A stretch of 34,447 bases of DNA from Pseudarthrobacter sp. AL07 (lineage in GTDB: Bacteria > Actinomycetota > Actinomycetes > Actinomycetales > Micrococcaceae). This document shows, piece after piece, positions 1 to 8,109 of this stretch; within the stretch, counting starts at the first letter, position 1; the number at the start of each line of letters is the position of its first letter. Both the position numbers and the translations under genes were made by a program. The stretch covers positions 1-34,447 of the forward strand of contig NZ_JASBRB010000031.1 of NCBI RefSeq assembly GCF_029960665.1, given 5' to 3'. Under the pieces are notes generated by a model. The model was given only the letters and a program-made list of their open reading frames with translations, searched no databases and was not told where the DNA came from.

Positions 1-19
1 CTGCTGGAATCTGGAGGCT

Positions 20-223
20 TCAGACCGAAACTACACTCTGCATTCTGAAGAGCCGCTTATCTCTGAAATCCACGCTGCCACCATCGATGAAGCACAGCGA
101 GCCGCAGCTCAGCGACACGCCAACCTGCGACGAGGCGGCAGAGCCGCTGATCTCTTGCCTGGTCAGCTCGAAATATCGGCGCTTGACTTTAGGCGGCATC
201 TTGTTCGGGGCGTATCTGGGCAT
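20..223 (-). pseudogene. IS30-family transposase, N-terminal fragment
   Basis: The reading frame begins MPRYAPNKMPPKVKRRYFEL, the usual N-terminus of actinobacterial IS30-like transposases with its helix-turn-helix region (VGVSLSCGSLCFIDGG). It starts at ATG 223 with a good ribosome site (GAAGGGATT) 5-8 bases upstream. Only about 50 residues look like the family; after that the frame diverges and stops at 20, so the catalytic DDE domain is missing. The presumed terminal repeat lies just upstream, around 240-265 (minus-strand TGTCTAACAGTCGTTGCG), and abuts interrupted IS256 sequence. The family assignment is from memory of the motif, not from a search. Confidence 0.7.
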
Positions 224-267
224 TGGAATCCCTTCCGATCAGGATTCGCAACGACTGTTAGACACTG

Positions 268-882
268 ACCCTCGTCCAGCGGCCGGTTCTGCCATTCATT
301 CATTTCATCGATGACCCTGTCGGTGATCCGCGAGACCGTCTCCTTCGACACGGACGCGCCGTAGATCTCGGCGAAGTGCGCGCTGATTTCTCCCGTGGTC
401 AGGCCCTTGGCGTAGAGGGGAGGACCATCTCATCGACCCCGGTCAGGTGGCACTGGCGCTTCTTGACGATAACAGGCTCGAACGTTCCTTCCCGGTCCCG
501 CGGCACGTCCACCTCCACCGGGCCGGTGGTCTCCGTCAACACCGTTTTCGGGCGCACTCCGTTGCGGGAGTTCGCGGTCTGCTTCCCAACCGTATCGTGC
601 TTTTCATAGCCGAGATGCTCGGTCATTTCCTCATCGAGCGCGGTCTCGATCAAGGTCTTGGTCAGCTGTTTGAGCAGACCGTCGGGACCGGTCAGGGACA
701 GGCCCTGCTCCTTGGCCATTCGGACCAGTTCGCGGGCAGCGTCGGCCTCGGTTATTTCCGTCTTTTTTCAGCGGTTTTCGTACTCGGCACAGCCTCAAGT
801 GTTGCGGCCATATCGGGCTCCTCCCCGCCAGGCTTACCGCTCGGCGAGTCAAGCCGGATACACCATTATTTCCACAGTCCCG
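268..882 (-). pseudogene. IS256-family (mutator) transposase remnant with terminal end
   Basis: On the minus strand the frame from 719 reads MAKEQGLSLTGPDGLLKQL and continues with TALDEEMTEHLGYEKHD and VDVPRDREGTFEPVIVKKRQ, hallmarks of IS256-type transposase N-termini. Around 415 the frame shifts: VDEMVL should run on into a LYAKGLT-like stretch, which is found in another frame. It then resumes as SKETVSRITDRVIDEMNEWQNRPL and breaks off near 268, where IS30 sequence begins. The C-terminal half and the distal end of the element are absent. Bases 720-882 carry the 5' leader and element end, and 690-882 recurs at 3146-3340. Dead element. Confidence 0.8.
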
Positions 883-996
883 AACCTGAACGTCCGATTT
901 GTGCTCCATTCAATAGCCAGGTGCTCATCACCTGACCTCTTGAAGGCTCCGCGACAACAAGCCATTTGATATCAGACTTAGGTATCACCCATATCG

Positions 997-1010
997 AGCG
1001 AGTACTCGCT
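997..1010. promoter_or_regulatory. 14-bp perfect palindrome upstream of the beta-helix gene
   Basis: AGCGAGTACTCGCT is a perfect 14-base palindrome lying 63 bases before the start codon at 1074. The interval 883-1073 carries no gene. A dyad of this size in a promoter region is a plausible regulator site, but I cannot name the regulator and did not find a convincing promoter around it. Confidence 0.4.
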
Positions 1011-1073
1011 GGGCCATAAGACGGGTAATCTCCACGGTGGTTTGTGTAACTCCAGTCAAAATAGCTTTGAGAT

Positions 1074-3119
1074 ATGGCTAGAAAGATTGAGAACAAAGAT
1101 CAGTTGGCATTGCAAGACGTTGCCGATATAAAGCGCCGCGGGCTTCTCCGGTTCGGAACGCTGGTAACCGCGCTTACAGGTACCTCCGCAATGTCAGTTA
1201 TAGGTGCCACAAGCGCCCAAGCCGGCCCCGGCGATAAAACTCCGCCCAATACGTATGTCCCCATTTCGGAAAAGGGCTCCCCATCGGGCGTGGCAAGTTT
1301 GGACGTAAATGCGAAAATCCTCCCCACGCAACTACCTGACCTTTCTGCCACTTATGCGGCGCTCACGGAGGGCGGCAAGGGCGTAGTGCGCCAGGGCGAC
1401 ATGTTTGTCAGCGTCAAGGATCACGGCGCGGTCGGTAACGGCATAGCGGACGACAGGTCCGCCATCCAGTCCGCACTCACAGCAGCCGGCGTAGGCGGGA
1501 CAATCTACTTTCCCGCAGGCACCTATCTGCTCGCCACGGCCACACAGACAGGGGACCGCATCCTGGTTGCACTGGCGGGACAATCGCTACAAGGCGCGGG
1601 CCGGAACGTGACGACCCTCAAGGTTGGTAACAGCTTCGGCAGGTACAAGACAATCATCGGTGGCACAGTTGAAACCACCGACATGGCGCGCTTCGCAATC
1701 AACGGAATCCGCTTCGATCAGAACAACACCAACGGCAACGTGTTCGTCACGACGGAAACAAGCACCTACCCGCGCAACGCAATCCGAACCCTCGCCTACA
1801 CCGCTGGCTCCGCGCTACTGGTCAACGACTGTATCTTCGACAACCACGACGGACTCAACACCCTCTACGTGGCCGCCGAAACCATCGACATCAGCACCAA
1901 CCTATTCCGCGGCACCGGGGCTCCGGGCGTGACCACCTTTCACGACCACTCCAGCATCTACTCCACAACCACCGTCGACGGCGGAACCCAGACGATCAAC
2001 GGCAACACGTTCATCGGAAACAGCGGATCGGCCGGTGCGGTGTGCGCCATCGAAACCCATGGCGGCACTCAGGCAATCACCGGAAACACGATCAGCAAGT
2101 ACCTGATCGGCGCGAACCTTACCGGGTGGGCATCCACGATCCGGGTTCGCTCCATCGGGTTCACCGGTAACCAGATCAGCGGCTGCTGCTTCGGTGTGCA
2201 AATCTGGTCACGCTATGCCGGCACCATCACCACCGGGACGCCTTGTAAAAACGTGGTCATCACGTCGAACGTCATCCACATCGACCGGGACGCATGGCTC
2301 GGCATCACTGGACTGTCCGCAACCGCTTGGGGGATCACGTTCGAAGAAGCATCCACCGCCCCGCTGGATACGCTCACCGTCTCGGGGAACATCATCGAGT
2401 TCAAGACCTCAACCGGAACCGCCCCGGCCAACGATTTCAGGTCGCAGGGAATCCGGCTGGTCATGGCCAACGCGGCGGCGACCTTGAAAGACGTGAAGAT
2501 TACCGACAACACCATCATCAACCCGCTCTCCACGGGTATGATGTTCTCCGGGATCATCAGCCGCCTCATGGTACGAGGAAACACGGTCGTCAACCCAGCC
2601 CAGTCCACCGAGGCCTCCGTTGCCGCCGTGTACCGGTCCTTCGGGGTAATCGCCGGCACCATCAGGGATGCTCAGTTCGACGCGAACACCCTAGTTGATG
2701 ACCGGGCAACCCACTACGCGGTGTACATGTTCTTATGCCTGTCGTCCATGACGGCAGCGAACAACATGTCCTCCCGAAACAACACTGTGAGGTACACGGA
2801 CGGGGCCGCCGCCCCGGTGACGTTCTATCCATCAGCAGCGGCGGGAACCGCGCCTTACATCGCCGATCAGTGCAGCGTGTGGCCCGGCGTTTTCCAGCCC
2901 GCCCTTGCCGGGTCCACGATCCGGGAAACCTCGACGGGTAAGCTGTACATGCAGACCGCGACACCCTCCGGCACGACCTGGAAGGTTGCCGCACAGAACG
3001 GCCTCACCACCGCGACAAAAGCGCCAGCAGCCGGAGCGGCGGCGGCACTGCCCGCCACTCCGGCCGGCTACGTCATAGTGACCATCAACGGAACCGACCG
3101 GCAGGTTCCGTATTACTGA
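1074..3119 (+). CDS. Tat-exported right-handed beta-helix protein (pectate-lyase superfamily)
   Basis: This 681-residue protein has a twin-arginine signal: RRGLLRF at residues 21-27, a hydrophobic stretch, then a likely cleavage after AQA (about residue 50). Residues 58-110 form a short linker (VASLDVNAKILPTQLPDLSA) of the kind seen in front of phage tail-spike and appendage domains. Residues about 111-600 begin VSVKDHGAVGNGIADD, the signature of the pectate-lyase/rhamnogalacturonase-epimerase beta-helix family, and continue with regularly spaced NTI/GN turns. A small C-terminal module ends TINGTDRQVPYY. The family cleaves or binds acidic polysaccharides; the actual substrate is unknown. Being exported and next to a polysaccharide locus, it may trim or bind that polymer. 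It is flanked by two copies of an IS256 end. The ribosome site before ATG 1074 is weak. Confidence 0.8.
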   Translation: MARKIENKDQLALQDVADIKRRGLLRFGTLVTALTGTSAMSVIGATSAQAGPGDKTPPNTYVPISEKGSPSGVASLDVNAKILPTQLPDLSATYAALTEGGKGVVRQGDMFVSVKDHGAVGNGIADDRSAIQSALTAAGVGGTIYFPAGTYLLATATQTGDRILVALAGQSLQGAGRNVTTLKVGNSFGRYKTIIGGTVETTDMARFAINGIRFDQNNTNGNVFVTTETSTYPRNAIRTLAYTAGSALLVNDCIFDNHDGLNTLYVAAETIDISTNLFRGTGAPGVTTFHDHSSIYSTTTVDGGTQTINGNTFIGNSGSAGAVCAIETHGGTQAITGNTISKYLIGANLTGWASTIRVRSIGFTGNQISGCCFGVQIWSRYAGTITTGTPCKNVVITSNVIHIDRDAWLGITGLSATAWGITFEEASTAPLDTLTVSGNIIEFKTSTGTAPANDFRSQGIRLVMANAAATLKDVKITDNTIINPLSTGMMFSGIISRLMVRGNTVVNPAQSTEASVAAVYRSFGVIAGTIRDAQFDANTLVDDRATHYAVYMFLCLSSMTAANNMSSRNNTVRYTDGAAAPVTFYPSAAAGTAPYIADQCSVWPGVFQPALAGSTIRETSTGKLYMQTATPSGTTWKVAAQNGLTTATKAPAAGAAAALPATPAGYVIVTINGTDRQVPYY

Positions 3120-3145
3120 CCGGTAGACGTCGCGTTATTTGACGA

Positions 3146-3340
3146 GGGTCACGGACAGCCCCTGCTCTTTCGCCATCCTGACCAGCTGGCGGGCTGCGTC
3201 CGCCTCGGATGTTTCTGTCTTCTTGTCAACGGTTTTGGTACTCGGCGCATCCTCAAGTGTTTCAGCTATATCGGGCTCCTTCTCGCCAGCCTTACCGCCC
3301 GGGGTGTCGAGCCGGATACATCGTTATTTTCACAGTCCCG
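3146..3340 (-). mobile_element. second, truncated copy of the IS256 end
   Basis: This stretch is a clear but diverged copy of 690-882 in the same orientation. It has the same MAKEQGLS start (minus strand from 3174) and the same 5' leader and terminal sequence (ACAGTCCCG). The transposase frame runs only MAKEQGLSVTLVK before a stop at the truncation point, just behind the beta-helix gene. Upstream of the ATG the frame stays open for about 50 codons (DAPSTKTVDKKTETSEADAA), so the original transposase may have begun earlier. Confidence 0.75.
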
Positions 3341-3373
3341 GCTGGCCGTTGCGGTTGGCTTCCAAGGCCAGCC
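3340..3373. repeat. 8-bp inverted repeat at the edge of the IS256 end
   Basis: GGCTGGCC at 3340-3347 pairs with GGCCAGCC at 3366-3373 across an 18-base loop. It starts exactly where homology between the two IS256 ends stops. It could be a weak hairpin or chance. The rest of the gap to 3557 shows no gene; it holds the ribosome site AAGGGG just before 3558. Confidence 0.35.
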
Positions 3374-3557
3374 AAATGGACTCCCCTGTTTGCGCCGTCC
3401 CCCTCTCAATTTCTCCGTCCCATGAAGTGGTACTCTAAGGTGGCCATTAGGAGGCTTCCTCTAGCGGCGGGACGATACCCATCTGAACGCGAAGTCGAGC
3501 AATCACAATCACAGGTGTGTCGCAAATCTCCGAGGTATCACCAGCCAAGGGGTGTAA

Positions 3558-4424
3558 ATGAAGGTTCTAATTACGGGTGCAAGTGGACGTCTGGGGCTGG
3601 TACTCAGCGAAAAACTCAAAACTCGCCCTGGAGTGCGGACAACTTCCGTGATTAGCCCTCGCTCGAACCCTATGCGCCGTACAGACATCAAATTGGATAT
3701 GGCCGACTTCAATGGTCTGAAGAATTTGATTCAGTCGGTTGAACCTGATGTGATCTTCCATCTAGCAGGAGTTAGCGGATCTGCTTGTGACCTGCACCCT
3801 GAACTGGCCCACGAAATTAACGTAACGGCCACCCAGGTTCTCTGCGATGCGGCAGCGGTTGTCGGAACCTCTCGTGTGGTCTTTGCGTCCACGGCCGCCA
3901 TATACGGCGATCAGCGGCTACACGCCGTCAGCGAGGTCGATGCCGTGGATCTGCGAAGCACCTATGCCAAAACGAAGTTCCATGCCGAGGAAATCCTGCG
4001 GGAAACGACTAACTCGGCAACCTTTTCCGGCATCGCCCTCAGGATTTTCAACATCTATGGCGAGAACTTCAAGAACTCACTCGTTCGTCGTCTGCTTGAG
4101 TCCACCCCTGCCAATCCTATCCGGCTCCAAGGATTCGACACGTTCGTTCGGGATTATGTCCACTCTGACGATGTCGTCGATGCGATGCTGCTGGCGCTCG
4201 ATCTTCCTCCAGGCAGCCACATGGTATTCAACATAGGCAGTGGAATACCCACGACTAACAGGCATCTCGTTCAGGTGCTAAGCGCTCGTAACCCAATTCA
4301 CTACGAACTCGGCGATCCCGTGGACAGTTTCAGTTGTGCCGACATCAGCCTGGCCAGAGACGTCCTGCGTTTCGTGCCCGCCAGGACCCTCCGGGAGCTC
4401 TGGCCAGCCACCAAGCTCCGCTAA
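3558..4424 (+). CDS. NAD-dependent epimerase/dehydratase (extended SDR)
   Basis: This 288-residue cytoplasmic enzyme is of the extended short-chain dehydrogenase type that modifies nucleotide-activated sugars. The cofactor-binding GASGRLG lies at residues 7-13. The catalytic S/T follows FA (FASTAAIYG, about 109-117), and the Tyr/Lys pair is YAKTK (Y136, K140). The length is a little short for a 4-epimerase. The start is supported by AAGGGG six bases upstream. It is the only plus-strand gene of the polysaccharide locus and converges on the next epimerase, sharing four bases (4421-4424). Exact substrate and reaction (epimerase, reductase or dehydratase) cannot be told from sequence alone. Confidence 0.85.
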   Translation: MKVLITGASGRLGLVLSEKLKTRPGVRTTSVISPRSNPMRRTDIKLDMADFNGLKNLIQSVEPDVIFHLAGVSGSACDLHPELAHEINVTATQVLCDAAAVVGTSRVVFASTAAIYGDQRLHAVSEVDAVDLRSTYAKTKFHAEEILRETTNSATFSGIALRIFNIYGENFKNSLVRRLLESTPANPIRLQGFDTFVRDYVHSDDVVDAMLLALDLPPGSHMVFNIGSGIPTTNRHLVQVLSARNPIHYELGDPVDSFSCADISLARDVLRFVPARTLRELWPATKLR

Positions 4425-5380
4425 GAGGTATGCTGCGCTGACCCCCTCGCGTTTTCGTCCTCGAACCATGCCAGAGTCCGTCGGATACCTGTCTCAAGGT
4501 CAACCGGCGTCACATGCGGGAAGAGTTCCGACATGAGTCGGCCATCACTGCGGGAGGCTCTCACATCCCCGGGCCGTGGGTCCTGATGAACCACAGTAAG
4601 CTTCCGCCCCGTGGCACGCTCAATAGTCGTCACAACCTCCAGCAAAGTAGCGTTTGAGCCAAACGCAAGATTCACTGGACTATCCGAATTCAGCCGCTGT
4701 TGGCACGCTTCGAAAACAACCGCGCACACGGTTTCGACGTAAGTAAAGTCACGTGACTGCAAGCCGTCCCCATGCATTTCCAGCGCTTCGCCTCGGAGGG
4801 CCGAATCTAGGAACTTGGGGATGACGGCTGCGTAGGGATGCCCCGCACGCTGCTGGGGGCCGTAGACATTGAAAAATCGAAAGGCGAGCGTCTTCATCTG
4901 ATAAGTACGCCCGTAAGCGATCGCGTAGGACTCTGCAGCAAGTTTGCTGGCAGCATACGGGCTCATTGGACGTGTCCAGTCTGTTTCCGATTTCGGAAGG
5001 ACAGGGTTGCTTCCGTAGACAGAACTCGAAGAGGCTACCACAACATGCCCGACCCCATTGATCCGGGCGTTGTCCAAAACCCTCAAGGTACCCGTGGCAT
5101 TGGCATGATGGCTCTCCAAGGGGCGCTCCACGGATCTGGGGACGCTGCCCAATGCACCGAGGTGGATCACGGAGTCAACCCCGTGCATCGCTTCGGTAAG
5201 GACCGTTTCATCGAGAATCGAACCCTCTACGACCTTCGCTCGCAAGCCAGTTAGGTTCTCGACATGTCCCGTACTGAAGTCGTCGATGACGACCACGTCA
5301 GCAAGGGGATCGTGCTCGTTGAAGTAACGGACCAAGTTAGAACCTATGAATCCGGCTCCGCCTGTTATCAAAACCTTCAT
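4421..5380 (-). CDS. nucleotide-sugar 4-epimerase-like SDR protein
   Basis: This 319-residue SDR enzyme starts MKVLITGGAGFIGSN at ATG 5380, with AGGAG ten bases upstream; a longer reading frame back to 5428 lacks such a site. GGAGFIG (7-13) binds NAD, SSSSVYG (117-123) holds the catalytic serine, and YAASK gives Y142 and K146. It most resembles UDP-glucose/UDP-GlcNAc 4-epimerases of the GalE/WbpP/TviC kind, which interconvert gluco- and galacto-configured UDP sugars. It is downstream of a nucleotide-sugar dehydrogenase, a pairing known from uronic-acid-containing polymers, so UDP-HexNAcA supply is a reasonable inference. Substrate unproven. Confidence 0.85.
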   Translation of the reverse strand: MKVLITGGAGFIGSNLVRYFNEHDPLADVVVIDDFSTGHVENLTGLRAKVVEGSILDETVLTEAMHGVDSVIHLGALGSVPRSVERPLESHHANATGTLRVLDNARINGVGHVVVASSSSVYGSNPVLPKSETDWTRPMSPYAASKLAAESYAIAYGRTYQMKTLAFRFFNVYGPQQRAGHPYAAVIPKFLDSALRGEALEMHGDGLQSRDFTYVETVCAVVFEACQQRLNSDSPVNLAFGSNATLLEVVTTIERATGRKLTVVHQDPRPGDVRASRSDGRLMSELFPHVTPVDLETGIRRTLAWFEDENARGSAQHTS

Positions 5381-5466
5381 GAAAAATAAACTCCTAGCTA
5401 TTTTCGCCGCAATTGTTTCACGTCGCATTTATCAGGTCGGCGCGGTAGTAAGAACTTTGGAGCAGA

Positions 5467-6732
5467 TTAGAGCCGCTCCACAAAATCACCTTTGAGAACG
5501 TTCTTCGTATCTAAGGTGGGTACTTCATGTTCACCTAATACACTCAGGTCAAAGTAGTCATGGTCTGTGACCAGCACTATTGCATCGGAGGACCGTACGT
5601 TTTCGCTGTCAAGGGATGTCCGCTTCAGGCCCGCTGGCCAGTGATGATCCTCAACGAGGTCGTCAGCTGCTAATACAAGGGCACCAAATTCATCGAGCAG
5701 CTTAATGATTCGCAGCGATGGAGCCTCTCTTACATCGCCCGTATTCTTCTTGTATGCAAGCCCGACCAACAAAATTCGGGATCCCCGCATCGGTTTTCCG
5801 ATATCGTTAAGGGTCATTATCAGCCGGCGAACGACGTAGTCGGGCATGTGGTCATTCACGTCGTTGGCGAGTTCAACAAATCTAAAGGCATGTCCCAACT
5901 GCCGCTTGACATGCCATGACAAATAACTGGGATCCACCGGCAGGCAGTGTCCACCCACCCCGGGACCTGGAACGAACTTCATGAAACCAAAAGGTTTCGT
6001 TGAGGCAGCTTCGATGGATTCCCAAAGATTAATTCCGAGACCATGCGCATAGATCGCCAGCTCGTTCACCAGTGCAATGTTGACGTGGCGAAACGTGTTC
6101 TCGAGGAGTTTGGTCATCTCCGCTTCCTTGGGCGTCCCGACTGGCACTGTCCGATCAACTAATTCGTCGTACAATTCCTTGACCCGGATCAAGGACTTAG
6201 GACCGAGTCCGGAAACTACCTTTGGAGTTTCAACAAAGCCCCACGTCTTGTTCCCAGGGTCGATGCGCTCTGGGCTGTAACCCACAAAAAAGTCCGTTTC
6301 AGCCTTCAGTCCAGACCCCACTTCCAGAATAGGCACCATGATCTCCTCCGTGGTCCCGGGATGGGTGGTTGACTCAAGGATTACTGTGCTGCCGGGTTTG
6401 ATGAACTTTGCCAATGCCTCGGCCGCATCGGTGATATAGCTGAGGTCCGGAAGGCCTTCCTTTAGCGGGGTAGGCACTGTGATTACACCGAAGTCAAAGT
6501 CTGCGACGTCTTCATAGTTGATTGTTGGTAGGTACCGGCCAGTGGCGAGGTTTCGGCGTAGCTCTTCATCGGAAATGTCACCTACAAAAGACGTTCCTTG
6601 GACAAGGCTATCTACTCTTCGTTGATCTATGTCAATCCCGACAACGTCGAAACCGACCTCCACAGCCCGCATGGCAACCGGCAGCCCCACATAGCCCTGC
6701 CCGACGACGACAATTTTTTTCATAACATCCAC
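5467..6732 (-). CDS. UDP-sugar 6-dehydrogenase (UDP-Glc/GlcNAc/ManNAc dehydrogenase family)
   Basis: The enzyme oxidises C6 of a UDP-sugar to a uronic acid with two NAD molecules. The N-terminal Rossmann motif is VVVGQGYVGLPVA. The catalytic cysteine lies in GPGVGGHCLPVDP (Cys260 counted from the internal MKKI), and a C-terminal UDP-binding domain contains VGLAYKKNTGDVRE. The style (TVPTPL, ESTTHPGTTEEI) is closer to the WbpA/WecC/TviB group acting on N-acetylhexosamines than to UDP-glucose dehydrogenase, but that is a judgement. Three starts are possible: ATG 6753 (no ribosome site), GTG 6732 (AGAGGA six bases upstream, chosen) and ATG 6723. The 94-base gap 6733-6826 before it is notably AT-rich. 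Confidence 0.88.
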   Translation of the reverse strand: MDVMKKIVVVGQGYVGLPVAMRAVEVGFDVVGIDIDQRRVDSLVQGTSFVGDISDEELRRNLATGRYLPTINYEDVADFDFGVITVPTPLKEGLPDLSYITDAAEALAKFIKPGSTVILESTTHPGTTEEIMVPILEVGSGLKAETDFFVGYSPERIDPGNKTWGFVETPKVVSGLGPKSLIRVKELYDELVDRTVPVGTPKEAEMTKLLENTFRHVNIALVNELAIYAHGLGINLWESIEAASTKPFGFMKFVPGPGVGGHCLPVDPSYLSWHVKRQLGHAFRFVELANDVNDHMPDYVVRRLIMTLNDIGKPMRGSRILLVGLAYKKNTGDVREAPSLRIIKLLDEFGALVLAADDLVEDHHWPAGLKRTSLDSENVRSSDAIVLVTDHDYFDLSVLGEHEVPTLDTKNVLKGDFVERL

Positions 6733-6826
6733 GTACAATCCTCTTTCCGGCATTAATAAACTTTAACACTGCGGGTAAATAATATCCCAAGGTCAGCTCA
6801 ACCTATTTTAGTAAATTTTATTTCAT

Positions 6827-8101
6827 TCAATTCAGAACCGACCGGGGTAGCATTTTCCGGTCGTTAAGTCGAACGTTGGTGCGCCATCGAATCAACTGCA
6901 TCCCACTAAGCAAGAAGAGACTCATGGTGCTGTAGCCAGCTACACAAGCCCAGGCAGCACCGCTGCCTTCATTGCCAGGAATCATAAGAACCAGGAAAAA
7001 TGCCATCGCTCCCATTCCCACAATTCCAGTCCAACTCGACAACCGGATATGGCCTGCCCCGGCTACTGCGCGGCTCAGTACGAGATAGGGGGACAGCGCG
7101 ATTTCCGCCAATGCCAAGATACGAACAATATCGATGGCCGACGCATACTCTTCACCGAAAACGAAAGGGACAAGCCAGGGAGCAGCGAAGTATACCCAAC
7201 CCGCATAAATTCCCGTTACGCCAGTCGCGCCGACCGTGAATAGGACAAGTTTTCTACGCGTCATTTGGTTTTGGGCAGTATCGCGGAAAGCGACCTGACC
7301 GATAGAGTTGGACACCACCTGGATAAGGCTCGCAGGAGTCGTCGCTACTGCATAGAAGCCGACTTCCCGTGTATCGGCCAATGTGGCAAGGAGATACTGA
7401 TCAAGCCTGTAGGCAATGGACTGGCCGAGATTCATGCCCATCAGCCCAATTCCCTTACGCACCAAGGCTTTTGTTCCGCCCGGCTCCAGGTCATCGGGTT
7501 CTGCGAAATGCTTGCTGTCAATCAATATCATGCCCACAACGGCGCGAGTGATAAAACCGGCTGTGTACGCAAGAACGGCAAAAAGCAAGCCAAAATGCAG
7601 TAGCCAAGAGAGAATAAGGAACACCGCAGTCACACCAAATCCGATGCTGTTGGCCATTGAAGCCCGGCTCGGATGGCCGGTAGCACTCAACGCATCTGAA
7701 CTTTGGTTAGCGAAGAAAGCCGCAATTCCAAGGGGCAAGATCCCAAGCACGATTTCGCCCAAGCCCATGTCAATATTAATGACCTCGAGCAGGAAGTAAG
7801 CGGCACATGACAGGGCAACGAGTTGGATGCCAGCAAGGCAAATGGACGTCTTCGCGTAGCCGCGCAGCGTGATCCGGGCATCTCTCGGAAGGAGCACACG
7901 CAGTGAAATGTTAGTCCCAAGTCCGCTGACCAACGAAACTATCGTCACTGTGGTAATCACGATTGCTAGCGCTCCGCGGTCGTCGGGCAATAGCAATCTC
8001 GCCGTGATGACGCCGCACAATAGTGCCCCAAAGAGACCTATCACGCCCCATATAGTTGTTCCGAGCACCTCCTTTCCGGAACTCGACCGAAATGCTCTCA
8101 T
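6827..8101 (-). CDS. wzx: polysaccharide flippase (Wzx/MATE-like membrane protein)
   Basis: This protein of about 424 residues is made of 12-14 hydrophobic segments. It begins MRAFRSSSGKEVLGTTIWG and continues LLLPDDRGALAIV, a pattern typical of polysaccharide-synthesis flippases of the MOP superfamily. Such proteins move undecaprenyl-linked repeat units across the membrane. ATG 8101 is chosen because GAGGCG precedes it and because this leaves eight bases after the Wzy-like gene; the longer frame to 8185 would overlap that gene. Together with the Wzy-like protein it marks the locus as Wzx/Wzy-dependent. Confidence 0.85.
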   Translation of the reverse strand: MRAFRSSSGKEVLGTTIWGVIGLFGALLCGVITARLLLPDDRGALAIVITTVTIVSLVSGLGTNISLRVLLPRDARITLRGYAKTSICLAGIQLVALSCAAYFLLEVINIDMGLGEIVLGILPLGIAAFFANQSSDALSATGHPSRASMANSIGFGVTAVFLILSWLLHFGLLFAVLAYTAGFITRAVVGMILIDSKHFAEPDDLEPGGTKALVRKGIGLMGMNLGQSIAYRLDQYLLATLADTREVGFYAVATTPASLIQVVSNSIGQVAFRDTAQNQMTRRKLVLFTVGATGVTGIYAGWVYFAAPWLVPFVFGEEYASAIDIVRILALAEIALSPYLVLSRAVAGAGHIRLSSWTGIVGMGAMAFFLVLMIPGNEGSGAAWACVAGYSTMSLFLLSGMQLIRWRTNVRLNDRKMLPRSVLN

Positions 8102-8109
8102 AAGGCGCC

